Notes under the pieces: generated by a model
What the model was told of the DNA's origin: nothing
What the model saw: only the letters and a program-made list of their open reading frames with translations
Databases searched by the model: none
Part shown: positions 27,810-36,366 of the stretch, piece after piece
How positions within the stretch are numbered: position 1 is the first letter of the stretch
Layout: the number at the start of each line of letters is the position of its first letter
Translations under genes and position numbers: made by a program
Source: an uncultured Saprospiraceae bacterium
Lineage (GTDB): Bacteria > Bacteroidota > Bacteroidia > Chitinophagales > Saprospiraceae
DNA length: 64,000 nt
Assembly: GCA_938001865.1 (NCBI GenBank)
Contig: CALLAW010000040.1
Span: 35,450 to 99,449, forward strand
Direction of reading: 5' to 3'

Positions 27810-28748
27810 TTATTGCTGCTTGCTTTCTATCATTTTCAGGATTTCCTCATTTGATTTTCCGAGATTTCCGATAAGGAATTCTACATCATCAGCAAGGTCA
27901 TGGCTTGGATATTTCTTCAGAAACTCTTCGTAGAAGACCTTAGCTCCATTGTCATTATTGAGTTCATTCTCTAAGATAAATCCTTTGAGGAATAAGGCAG
28001 TTGGTGCCTTTGCATGGGTAGGATATTTGTCTATCAACCAGTCAAAGAGAGCAAACGACTTATTGAAGCTCTTCAAACTTTTAGCAACTTCGCCAGCATT
28101 GAAGAGGTGTGTAGGTGTCTCAGGGTTATCGGGCATGACCATAGCATACGCTTCACAAGCATCTACATAGTCTCTTGCATTCTCTTCGTTGAGACTATAT
28201 CTCGTGGGATTTTCACTGATTTTATTTCTGAGATTTGTGATGTAAGCTTGGATATCATCAATGGGACTACTGATGAGAGCTGAGGCTTCATTCTTTTGCT
28301 CTGGAGTGACATCTAGTCTATTGTATCCGTAGAGGAGGACATCAGCTGCCCCATTTTTATTTGCAGATTTGAGGACTTTAGCTAATGCTAATGCTTTATT
28401 TGGATCAGCATTAGGTCCGACCGTCTTGAGGTAGGTGTTGAGTAGACTTGCTTGCATCGATGTTTCCTTCAATGTGTTGGCTACGTCTAATCCTGATTCG
28501 AGGAGAACTTTTTTTTCTTTTACAGGAGTATCCTTGTTAAGAGCAGTCTTGATGACATCTGTCACGTACTTTGATGCAGTTGATGCATTTGGATTGGCAT
28601 CATATGCTGCTTTACTCTCTTGAGGGTTGATGACCTTACTTGGTATCGTCTTAGCAGCATTAGGATCTACAGTCCCTGATTCAGGCTTACATTGGACAAG
28701 CAACAAGACAGAGATACAGAGGATGAATAAGTTGATAGGATTTTTCAT
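27810..28748 (-). CDS. TPR-containing lipoprotein
   Basis: 312 residues with a lipoprotein signal (VLLLVQC, lipidated Cys20) and a Pro/Asn-rich linker. The C-terminal part, about residues 170-300, is made of tetratricopeptide-like helices (HLFNAGEVAKSL, PTALFLKGFILENELNN, YPSHDLADDVEFLIGNL), as in BamD/YbgF-like proteins. It probably acts in the periplasm as a scaffold; no partner is encoded beside it apart from the two-component system upstream. TTACTTTG on the minus strand at 28754-28761, five bases before the ATG, is a likely own promoter with a leaderless transcript. Confidence 0.85.
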   Translation of the reverse strand: MKNPINLFILCISVLLLVQCKPESGTVDPNAAKTIPSKVINPQESKAAYDANPNASTASKYVTDVIKTALNKDTPVKEKKVLLESGLDVANTLKETSMQASLLNTYLKTVGPNADPNKALALAKVLKSANKNGAADVLLYGYNRLDVTPEQKNEASALISSPIDDIQAYITNLRNKISENPTRYSLNEENARDYVDACEAYAMVMPDNPETPTHLFNAGEVAKSLKSFNKSFALFDWLIDKYPTHAKAPTALFLKGFILENELNNDNGAKVFYEEFLKKYPSHDLADDVEFLIGNLGKSNEEILKMIESKQQ

Positions 28749-28753
28749 AAGTG

Positions 28754-28761
28754 CAAAGTAA
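28754..28761 (-). promoter_or_regulatory. -7 element for the TPR lipoprotein
   Basis: Minus-strand TTACTTTG, one base from TAnnTTTG, five bases upstream of the ATG at 28748 and within the 42-base spacer after the response regulator. Confidence 0.45.
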
Positions 28762-28790
28762 TAGAATTAGGCTAAAAATGCAAAGATATT

Positions 28791-29489
28791 TTATCCCGTG
28801 TTTTGGACAAGAAATTTATCAGAAAATAGATATCCAACACTTCTTACCGACAGGAAGTGCTTAGGGTTTTTTTGATCCTCTTCGAAGTACTTGCGTAGAT
28901 GCGTGATGTGATTGTCAACTGATCGAGTACTTGGGTTCTCTCCTTGATTCCATACCATGGATATGATAGTCTCTCGTGAGAGTGCTTCATTGGGTCGAGA
29001 TATGAAGAGTTGGAGTAATTTGACTTCCTTAGAGGTCAATAGAATATCTCCGATATTACTTGTCGCCTTATAAGACTTGAGATCGAGTCGAAATCTGCCC
29101 AAGTGATAGGTGTGATCATGCACGACGAGTTGGGAATTGACCAAGTTACGGACTCTGATCAGTAACTCTTCGACGATAAATGGCTTAGTGATATAGTCTA
29201 TGGCTCCTGATTGCAATCCATTGATTCTATCCCGAGGACTATCCTTAGCAGACATGATTATGGTTGGTAGTGCATTATTTTGGTTCTGGAGTGTCTTGAT
29301 GACTTCTTCGCCTGAGATGTATGGCATCATCAAGTCCAAGATGACTAAATCATAATCATTGACCTCTATCAGATCCAAGGCTTGTCTTCCATCATCAGCG
29401 GTGTCAACTGTGTATCCCTCTAATTCTAAGTTGATAACCACTGGCATCCGGATACTCACTTCATCTTCTACGACTAAGATCTTGATCAT
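28791..29489 (-). CDS. OmpR/PhoB-family response regulator
   Basis: 232 residues. Receiver domain 1-118 with acidic pair (VVEDE), phosphorylatable Asp52 (VILDLMMP), Ser at the switch (IIMSAKD) and Lys102 in TKPF; winged-helix DNA-binding domain about 130-225 (LTSKEVKLLQLFI, SVDNHITHLRKYF, SVRSVGYLF). Its start overlaps the histidine kinase stop as ATGA, showing translational coupling, and the kinase is clearly its partner. Regulated genes unknown; the lipoprotein just downstream is a candidate. Confidence 0.95.
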   Translation of the reverse strand: MIKILVVEDEVSIRMPVVINLELEGYTVDTADDGRQALDLIEVNDYDLVILDLMMPYISGEEVIKTLQNQNNALPTIIMSAKDSPRDRINGLQSGAIDYITKPFIVEELLIRVRNLVNSQLVVHDHTYHLGRFRLDLKSYKATSNIGDILLTSKEVKLLQLFISRPNEALSRETIISMVWNQGENPSTRSVDNHITHLRKYFEEDQKNPKHFLSVRSVGYLFSDKFLVQNTG

Positions 29490-30412
29490 GATTGATAAGG
29501 GAGCTTAAGTGTAAAACAATTGCCATAAGAGTGGTGAGAGACCTCTATCGTTCCATTTTGTGTTTTGATCTCTTGATCAACCAAGTAGAGACCAAGTCCA
29601 AGCCCCTTTGATTCCCTCACATTTTCGTCATCTAACCTATGAAACATTTTAAAGATATTTTGAAAGTCTTTTGGTGGGATTTTTGGTGCCGAATCTCTGA
29701 TTGATACTAGCACGAAATCTTGCTTATAATCAACTTTTATCTTGATTTTCTCTACATCAAGAGAGTATTTGATCGCATTTTCAATCATATTCCTATAGAT
29801 CGTAATAATGGAGTCTCTGCTTGCAATGAGCTCTTGTGGTCTTCCATTGACATCAACTGTCAGATGAGTACTTGGGTATTGTGAATTATTTACTTGGTCT
29901 AAGAGATGACTGAGGTTTAGGGGTTGTTTTTCTGATCTTGCTTTTTCTTTATTGAATCTGTAGTTACTTGTATTGAGTAGGTTATTGATGAGTACTTTGA
30001 GTCGTTCTGTTTCGATCTGAGCATATTCGAGGCTTTTGACTGATATACCGCTGAGCTGTGAAGTCTTCTTTAGAGTCTCTAGATTGAGTGAGATTCCTGT
30101 GATCGGGCTGCGAAGTTCGTGAGTCACTGAGAGTAAGAAGTTTGATTTGTTTCTTTCGGTTTCCATCTGTGATTTGTAGCTGCGATAGATTAGCCACATC
30201 CCGATGATCAGTGCTAAGCCAAATACTGTAGCCTCTCCATAGATCATCATCGACTTCGCATCAAAGTCATAGGAGTCATCCATAGCTGAGACAAGTTCAT
30301 TGATTTTTTTATTTTGATTCTGTAGCAGAATGGCCCACCAAATCAAAGCGACCAGCATATATCCAGTCACTGCGATTGCAATTATTTTGATTGACTTCTC
30401 TGTTTTGAGCAT
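29486..30412 (-). CDS. Membrane sensor histidine kinase
   Basis: 308 residues. Two transmembrane helices (about 9-30 and 59-77) enclose a short periplasmic loop of about 28 residues, then a dimerisation/H-box (SVTHELRSPITGISLNLE, phospho-His about 106) and an ATPase domain with the N box (MIENAIKYSL) and G2 box (GLGLGLYLV). The G1 box, normally DxGxGI, reads DSAPKIP. There is no HAMP or PAS domain, so little input is sensed outside. Lies 20 bases downstream of hemL and overlaps the response regulator. Confidence 0.92.
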   Translation of the reverse strand: MLKTEKSIKIIAIAVTGYMLVALIWWAILLQNQNKKINELVSAMDDSYDFDAKSMMIYGEATVFGLALIIGMWLIYRSYKSQMETERNKSNFLLSVTHELRSPITGISLNLETLKKTSQLSGISVKSLEYAQIETERLKVLINNLLNTSNYRFNKEKARSEKQPLNLSHLLDQVNNSQYPSTHLTVDVNGRPQELIASRDSIITIYRNMIENAIKYSLDVEKIKIKVDYKQDFVLVSIRDSAPKIPPKDFQNIFKMFHRLDDENVRESKGLGLGLYLVDQEIKTQNGTIEVSHHSYGNCFTLKLPYQS

Positions 30413-30431
30413 TCAACTCAGGATTTTTTTC

Positions 30432-31739
30432 TTAAAATATATTATCGATAGCCTTGCAGATGATCTTACTTGCTTGATCTAGAGTCTTATAAGTTTGGGC
30501 AGAGGAAATAAAACCAACTTCATATCCCGATGGTCCAAGATAGACACCATTATTGAGTAACTCACCGTGCATACGCTTAAATTTTTCCATAGATGCTGGA
30601 TCGATCTGATCACTCCGTATGATACGGTCATGGCCAAATGCAAACCAAAAAATAGAACCAATAGTAACGATTTGCATCTCATAGCCCTTGGATGTGATAT
30701 GGGACTTGATACTCTGGACGAAGTGCTCTGTTTTCTGTCGGAGACTCGGATAGAAGTTAGGGTCAAGGAGTTGAGTGAGTGTAGCGATACCTGCAGCAAG
30801 AGTGACTGGATTAGCACTCAGAGTACCTGCTTGATAGACTGGCCCGTCAGGTGCTATATGAGCCATGATATCTGCTCTACCACCATAAGCACCTACAGGC
30901 ATGCCACCGCCTATGATCTTGCCAAATGTGATGATATCCGGCTGTATCCCATAGTAGCCAGCTGCTCCTTCAAATCCTACTCTAAATCCTGAGATTACCT
31001 CGTCAAAGATGAGTAGTACGCCGTATTCAGTACACAGGTCTCTCAATCCAATGAGATAATCTTTGTCCTGAAGGAGGAGACCATTATTAGCTGGTACTGG
31101 TTCTATAATGACTGCGGCTATTTCATCACTCTTAGACTGGAGCAGCTCTCTGACCCCTTGCAGATCATTGAGAGGCAGTACTAGAGTATCTTTGGCAAAC
31201 GACTCAGGCACACCAGCTGAGGTCGATACACCAAAAGTTGCTAACCCTGATCCAGCCTTTACCAAGAGTGAGTCCACATGTCCATGATAACACCCTTCAA
31301 ATTTTACGATTTTTGATTTGGACGTATAGCCTCTAGCCAGTCTGAGTGCTGACATCACTGCCTCAGTCCCTGAACTGACAAACCTAAGTTTATCGATATA
31401 TCTGTGATTGTCGAGTATCAACTTGCCAATCGTATTGCCAACTGCGGTCGGCGTGCCAAATGTGGTGCCATTCTCTACAGTGCTTATGATTGCTTGCTTT
31501 ACTTCAGGATTGTTGTGACCAAGGATAAGTGGCCCCCACGAGCAGCAAAAGTCTATAAATTGATTCCCGTCCTCATCAATAATCATACATCCGTTCCCAT
31601 TTTTGATGAAAAGAGGACTTCCTTCAACTGATTTGAATGCTCTTACGGGGGAGTTTACACCTCCAGGAAAGTAAGTCTTGGCCTCATTAAATAAAGCATC
31701 GGATTGAGTTCTTTTGAGTTTTGACGTTGTATGTTGCAT
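30432..31739 (-). CDS. hemL: Glutamate-1-semialdehyde 2,1-aminomutase
   Basis: 435 residues from the chosen ATG at 31739; another in-frame ATG at 31778 would add 13 residues not found in the family. The PLP-enzyme produces 5-aminolevulinate for heme. Motifs: PGGVNSPVRAF near the N-terminus, SSGTEAVMSALRLAR, the Schiff-base lysine in FGKIIGGGMPVGAYGG and the flexible gate segment YQAGTLSANPVT. First gene of a leftward run hemL, kinase, regulator, lipoprotein, DUF2007. No obvious TAnnTTTG upstream. Confidence 0.95.
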   Translation of the reverse strand: MQHTTSKLKRTQSDALFNEAKTYFPGGVNSPVRAFKSVEGSPLFIKNGNGCMIIDEDGNQFIDFCCSWGPLILGHNNPEVKQAIISTVENGTTFGTPTAVGNTIGKLILDNHRYIDKLRFVSSGTEAVMSALRLARGYTSKSKIVKFEGCYHGHVDSLLVKAGSGLATFGVSTSAGVPESFAKDTLVLPLNDLQGVRELLQSKSDEIAAVIIEPVPANNGLLLQDKDYLIGLRDLCTEYGVLLIFDEVISGFRVGFEGAAGYYGIQPDIITFGKIIGGGMPVGAYGGRADIMAHIAPDGPVYQAGTLSANPVTLAAGIATLTQLLDPNFYPSLRQKTEHFVQSIKSHITSKGYEMQIVTIGSIFWFAFGHDRIIRSDQIDPASMEKFKRMHGELLNNGVYLGPSGYEVGFISSAQTYKTLDQASKIICKAIDNIF

Positions 31740-31824
31740 AGTGTCTTTGATGTTGTCCTCTAAGCGTAACACACTCATTGGATAACAGTTAATGATTTTG
31801 AGTAATATATTTCTTCAATTTCTG

Positions 31825-31832
31825 TATCTTCG
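31825..31832 (+). promoter_or_regulatory. -7 element for the HU-SPOR gene
   Basis: TATCTTCG differs from TAnnTTTG by one base. TTTG at 31797-31800 lies 24 bases upstream, somewhat far. It predicts a leader of about 60 bases before the ATG at 31897. Confidence 0.45.
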
Positions 31833-31896
31833 CATGGTATGACTCATTGAAGCAAATAGATAATTTGTTTCAAATCACCTCATTATTAACCTACGT

Positions 31897-33207
31897 ATGC
31901 AGATTAATGTTGTAAATATAATTATAGATAGCTTGTTAGCAAATGGCAAGTGCTCGATTGATGGCTTAGGTACATTCATTCTAAATAAACAGCAGCCAAT
32001 AATTGATCAAGATGAGCAACTAATAACTGTCCCTAAATCCAACATTACATTCGAGGATCAAGTCCATGAAGAGATCAGATTGGAAGATGAGTTACTCAAA
32101 GTCTATCCCTTCAGTAGGGACAAAGCTCAAAAAGTCGTTTCCCTCTTTGCCAATAAGGTCGTTAATGCTCTGATTAATTTTGATCAAGTAGAGCTCAGCA
32201 ATCTCGGACAACTCAAAAACGACAAAGAAAAGAGTGGTCTCCAATTTACCTCGAGTGCCACACTGCAACAAATCATAGATGCATCACAGCCTGACGTAGA
32301 CCTCAAGCCATTCTTAGCTGCAAAGGTCACTGCAGCACAGCAAGATCAGCAAGAGGCCCAAGCTGCCAAAGCATCCCTTGCTAAACAAGAACACGAAGAT
32401 GCAGTACAAAGAGCTAAGGCTCGTATGGAAGCAGATCGCATCAAATCTACAAAGGCTCAATCTACTCAATCTTCACTCAAGTCTCCTACAATGGAGCCTG
32501 TCACACAGAGTACTCAGCCCGTACGATCTCATACTCCACCACCACAGACACCTGCTCAGCCAATCGTCAAAGAGACTGTTGTGCCAAAGACCAAAGTCCA
32601 AGATACTCATCCAGTAGCTCCTCAGACTCATAAGGAACAGCCGTCACCAGATAAGAAGATTACAGCAGCCAAGTCAGAGATGATTCCTCCAACCTATGAA
32701 GATGATGAAGGATTTTTCTCTAAATATTTACCTTGGATATTGCTTGCATTATTATTGGCTGCTCTGACATGGGGGATGAAGAAGATAATATCAGCTGCTT
32801 CTACCGAGTCGGAGAAGACCGAAGTGACTGTAGATGATGATCGATCAGATACTGATCAGATGAGTCAACAGATTGACTCCGATAATACCAACACAGAGGA
32901 TACTCATACCGATCAAGGTCAAGCAACTTCGACTCAGCAAAAGAGTGAGAGTGCTAAGCGAAAAGTCATCCAACCAAGTGAGTGTATCATCATCACAGGG
33001 TCGTATCTTGATCAGCAAAATATGGATGAGATGTCCTCAAAGATAAGGATGATGGGTTATGAAGTCTATACTGAGAAGTATGGATATTACACGAGAGTTG
33101 GATTTAAGTTTCCATGTGATGACGTCAACCTCAAATTGTTTATCCAAGAGATTAGGGCTAACATCTCTAAGGAGTCATGGTACTTGATTCCTGATCTATC
33201 AATTTAG
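31897..33207 (+). CDS. HU/CCDC81-like and SPOR domain inner-membrane protein
   Basis: 436 residues with the Bacteroidota-specific layout: two HU-CCDC81-like domains at about 1-60 (NIIIDSLLANGKCSIDGLGTF) and 65-130, a long Gln/Ala/Pro-rich linker, one transmembrane helix at about 277-295 (WILLALLLAALTWGM), an acidic linker, and a C-terminal SPOR domain (CIIITGSYLDQQNMDEMSSK to WYLIPDL). SPOR domains bind denuded septal peptidoglycan, and HU-like folds bind DNA or proteins, so a role linking chromosome and division site has been suggested for such layouts; that is inference. Convergent with FkbM 36 bases downstream. Confidence 0.9.
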   Translation: MQINVVNIIIDSLLANGKCSIDGLGTFILNKQQPIIDQDEQLITVPKSNITFEDQVHEEIRLEDELLKVYPFSRDKAQKVVSLFANKVVNALINFDQVELSNLGQLKNDKEKSGLQFTSSATLQQIIDASQPDVDLKPFLAAKVTAAQQDQQEAQAAKASLAKQEHEDAVQRAKARMEADRIKSTKAQSTQSSLKSPTMEPVTQSTQPVRSHTPPPQTPAQPIVKETVVPKTKVQDTHPVAPQTHKEQPSPDKKITAAKSEMIPPTYEDDEGFFSKYLPWILLALLLAALTWGMKKIISAASTESEKTEVTVDDDRSDTDQMSQQIDSDNTNTEDTHTDQGQATSTQQKSESAKRKVIQPSECIIITGSYLDQQNMDEMSSKIRMMGYEVYTEKYGYYTRVGFKFPCDDVNLKLFIQEIRANISKESWYLIPDLSI

Positions 33208-33243
33208 TGATTTAGAGTCCCGATGGTTTCGCTGATCTTCTTA

Positions 33244-33972
33244 TCAAGGTTTGATACTTGCGATGAAGTAGTAGTTGATTTGTTGGTAGTATTGATTGAG
33301 GAACTCTGATTCGGTCAATGCAGGATCATGCCTCAGATATCTGTCCAAGAGATTGATTTGGTATCCGATCTCGGAGAGGTAATCATAGAGAGCTTTTGGT
33401 TGGGCACCATATGCATCAGATGCACCAAGTCCATGTTCAAATATGATGACTGGTTGACACCGTCTTAGAGTCTCTTTAGCTCCCAAGAGCATGTCATATT
33501 CGCCACCTTCTATGTCTATTTTGATCAAGTCTATCTCGATATGGATGGGCAGGTAGCTGTCCAGCGTATTCATCTCTACGGTCAGTTGTTCATCTTGTTC
33601 GCTAGAGTTATCGTAGCTTCTCTTTTTGATTCCGCTGTATGCTGGATTTGTGATGACATGATTATACTCCGTCATTCCATTTTTGTCTGAGAGTGCCTTC
33701 TGAGAGAGAGTTACATTTGGTCTATCTGCATATTTGATGACTAATTGGCGATAGAGTTCTGGGAGTGGTTCGAATGCATAGTGAGTGCCCTTTGGTGCTG
33801 CTGCGAGCATGAGATCTAGGATTTCGCCTTTGTGACACCCTACATCGATGCAAGCTGAGTCAGCCTTGCAGACTTGTTTGATGATCCGTTTGGTGTAGAG
33901 ATCATAGCCATGATTTTTGCTCAAGGCAAAAGGTATTCTTTTAATCAAATTTTTGACGAAAGTCTTCAGCAT
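33244..33972 (-). CDS. FkbM-family methyltransferase
   Basis: 242 residues. SAM-binding motif DVGCHKGEILDLML (about 40-53), acidic loop EPLPELYRQLV and the family core LIKIDIEGGEYDMLLGA. FkbM enzymes methylate hydroxyls, often of sugars or polyketides, so a surface-glycan substrate is plausible. Its ATG lies one base after the stop of the dynamin gene, so the two are coupled. Confidence 0.9.
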   Translation of the reverse strand: MLKTFVKNLIKRIPFALSKNHGYDLYTKRIIKQVCKADSACIDVGCHKGEILDLMLAAAPKGTHYAFEPLPELYRQLVIKYADRPNVTLSQKALSDKNGMTEYNHVITNPAYSGIKKRSYDNSSEQDEQLTVEMNTLDSYLPIHIEIDLIKIDIEGGEYDMLLGAKETLRRCQPVIIFEHGLGASDAYGAQPKALYDYLSEIGYQINLLDRYLRHDPALTESEFLNQYYQQINYYFIASIKP

Positions 33973-33973
33973 C

Positions 33974-35716
33974 TTACGAGAGTTGTTTGAGGTTGTTATC
34001 TAGTGTAGTGATCACTGTTGCGATCTCATCTCTAACCTCAATGTGCTTATCTTCTAAAAATTGGATCGTGTTCGCCTCTTCTTGTAGCATCTGATCAAAG
34101 TTGTAGAAGTTGTTATCGATTTTCACTTTGATACGATTGGTATAGTCTTCTAGTTTTTCTGTGACCTCGCTGCGGATTTGATTGCGACCTCTATCGATTT
34201 CCTCACGGAATTGTCTGAGTACTTTCCGCTTGTTCATCCCGACACTTACACCGGCAAATGCAAGGCCGACGGCTGTCAATATTCCACCTGTCACATCGAG
34301 TATCGCCCCATTAGTCACGGCTGTAATGATGATGCCTACTACCGCAGCACTACTTCCAGCAGCGATATTTGGGATGACTTTGTTACCCTCGGAGTGCATA
34401 TCATCGGAGTAGAAGTTTTCGGTTTTGTTCATGAAGTCATGGAATGTCTGTTGGAGTTCTTTGAGGACATTGGCTCTTCGTTCGGCGATATCTGCATAGA
34501 TTTCGTGACTATCTTTTAGGATTGTCTCACTCGTTTTGAGCTTAGCATCAACTAACTTGGCCATATCTTGGATATTATCTGCGATATCGATGACTCCTTC
34601 ATTGACTTTATCCCTGAGACTAGTGTTGAGCTCCTTTTCTAAGTCAGAGAAGATTCCATTGAGCCATTGCTTGACACTTTTTTCATTTTTAAAGATTGAT
34701 CTGAATGATCTTTTGAGCATCCGAGTCAATCCAAATCCTTCATCAAGTTCTCGTTCGTATTTGAGGGTGATCTTGTCATACTTGGCGATGACATTTTCTA
34801 CGAGGAGATTGATTTGTTTTTTTGTTTTACCATCTTGAGTAATCAAAGTTTTTTTGATGTCCTCTCTGAATTGTTGATCCTTCTCGAATTGTAACTTTCT
34901 CAGATCAAGTCCTGTATAGATCTTATCATTGATCGTAAGGCTAGCTTGAGCATTATTGAGGAGTTTGAGGTATGGAGCTTTGCCACCAGTGATATGTTTG
35001 TTGATGTATGCTCTGACTCCGACGAATCCACTCACCTCCTTCTTATTGTTGAGTTCTTCTTTGGCTGATACTGCGAAGATTACCGGGACATCTATGCCTT
35101 TGGATTGGGCATGTTGTCTGACTCCATCAATATTCACTCTGAGATCATCTGGCTCCATGAGGTCCTTTTGTTGGAGTACAAATACGATCTTCTTTCTCCA
35201 TTCTTCTTTGATGTAATCAAAAAACTTCCATGCGGACTCTCGATATGGATTTTTGCTTTCGAATACGAATACTATCAGATCTGATGCTGGGATGAAGCTC
35301 TCAGTGATATCTTGGTGGTAGTCTACGATCGTATTGGTCCCTGGAGTATCTACGATAGCGACCTCTTTGAGGATCTCTACTGGGTGAGTAATTCGCTTGA
35401 GATGTGGTGTGATTTCTTGGATGGATTCTGTCTCACCATAGACGATCTGTTGGATCGTATCTGTCATCGGGCTCGGAGCCACTTTGCAGATCTCTTTGTC
35501 TGTCTCCAAGAGTGCATTGATGAAGCTACTCTTGCCAGCCTTGACCTCACCTACGATTACAAACATGTACGGGTCATTGATCCGATTTTTGATGTCACTT
35601 ACTGTCCGATGGAGTTCGTCATGACCTATCTTGTCAGTGATTGCAAGGAGTGTGGACAGCGTATTGTCAATCGCTTCTTTTTGTCTGTCAATATTTTGAT
35701 TAAACTGTAACTTCAT
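33974..35716 (-). CDS. Bacterial dynamin-family GTPase
   Basis: 580 residues. The GTPase domain carries G1 GEVKAGKS (56-63), a G2-type Thr in PMTDTIQQI (about 84-92) and G3 DTPG (123-126). The G4 position, normally TKxD, reads LQQKDL. A long helical stalk follows, and near residues 430-490 a Gly/Ala/Val-rich hydrophobic hairpin (AAVVGIIITAVTNGAIL, GGILTAVGLAFAGVSVGM) looks like the membrane paddle of bacterial dynamin-like proteins, followed by a final helix. Such proteins remodel or protect membranes. Part of a four-gene leftward cassette with coiled-coil, WbqC-like and FkbM proteins. Confidence 0.88.
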   Translation of the reverse strand: MKLQFNQNIDRQKEAIDNTLSTLLAITDKIGHDELHRTVSDIKNRINDPYMFVIVGEVKAGKSSFINALLETDKEICKVAPSPMTDTIQQIVYGETESIQEITPHLKRITHPVEILKEVAIVDTPGTNTIVDYHQDITESFIPASDLIVFVFESKNPYRESAWKFFDYIKEEWRKKIVFVLQQKDLMEPDDLRVNIDGVRQHAQSKGIDVPVIFAVSAKEELNNKKEVSGFVGVRAYINKHITGGKAPYLKLLNNAQASLTINDKIYTGLDLRKLQFEKDQQFREDIKKTLITQDGKTKKQINLLVENVIAKYDKITLKYERELDEGFGLTRMLKRSFRSIFKNEKSVKQWLNGIFSDLEKELNTSLRDKVNEGVIDIADNIQDMAKLVDAKLKTSETILKDSHEIYADIAERRANVLKELQQTFHDFMNKTENFYSDDMHSEGNKVIPNIAAGSSAAVVGIIITAVTNGAILDVTGGILTAVGLAFAGVSVGMNKRKVLRQFREEIDRGRNQIRSEVTEKLEDYTNRIKVKIDNNFYNFDQMLQEEANTIQFLEDKHIEVRDEIATVITTLDNNLKQLS

Positions 35717-35760
35717 AGGATATTTAGACTTCTGCCTAAGTGAATTGTCACTCGCAGGAT

Positions 35761-36366
35761 TTACTGCTCAAAATTACTCCAATTGTCAAAGTAAAGTGGA
35801 ATTTCGTACCCAACATTGAAGATTAAATCCAAAATGCTCACATTCTCCCTGATGAATCCGTGCCTATCCTCATAGACTTGGCAGTAGTGTGCAGTCGAGC
35901 TAAATTTGTGGGTATTCACAGCTTCAAATCTTTGTGTAAGGTGGATCTTACCCAGTTTGTCATTTACGAAAGTCTGAGTGATCCAATTGAGAATTTTGGT
36001 ATTGAGGTCATAGAGGTAAGTTTCTTCATTCCCGATCAGAGATTGGATAGAGTCTATGTAATAGGTGTAGTATGGAGCATTGCTATATGCAGCATTGAGA
36101 GTCTCTAGATGTTTCTGTTGCCAATCGTCATGGTAAGCTATCTTGACCTCTCGGATTTTTGTCTTGCTATGTTTGCCTTTGACCAGGGGTACACTGAGAG
36201 TCTTCACTCCATTGCCTGTGATGATAGTACACTTGTTACGGATACTTTTTTTCTGATAATTTTCACATGCTTCTAACATGGTATCAGATTGAGAGTAGAG
36301 TAGGTATAGGTATCCCACTGGAGGCCAATAGGCTGTAGGGAGTATCGTCTTAGGTCTGTTACTCAC
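35761..36366 (-). CDS. WbqC-like family protein
   Basis: 201 residues matching the WbqC family: ILPTAYWPPVGYLYLL near the start, a typical KNSNRIIT-like region here written KCTIITGNGVKTLSVPL, HDDWQQKHLETLNAAYSNAPYY in the middle and TQRFEAV. The family is found in O-antigen and surface-sugar gene clusters; its reaction is not established. Its start overlaps the stop of the coiled-coil gene by eight bases and dynamin follows after 44 bases. Confidence 0.87.
   Translation of the reverse strand: MSNRPKTILPTAYWPPVGYLYLLYSQSDTMLEACENYQKKSIRNKCTIITGNGVKTLSVPLVKGKHSKTKIREVKIAYHDDWQQKHLETLNAAYSNAPYYTYYIDSIQSLIGNEETYLYDLNTKILNWITQTFVNDKLGKIHLTQRFEAVNTHKFSSTAHYCQVYEDRHGFIRENVSILDLIFNVGYEIPLYFDNWSNFEQ

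Noticed and set aside
33241..33256. Palindrome TATCAA-GGT-TTGATA at the end of the FkbM gene as a terminator
   Set aside because: It is within the final codons, weak and without a T run.
34178..34519. 113-codon frame antisense to the dynamin gene
   Set aside because: Lies within the hydrophobic paddle region of an intact gene and has no promoter or homology.
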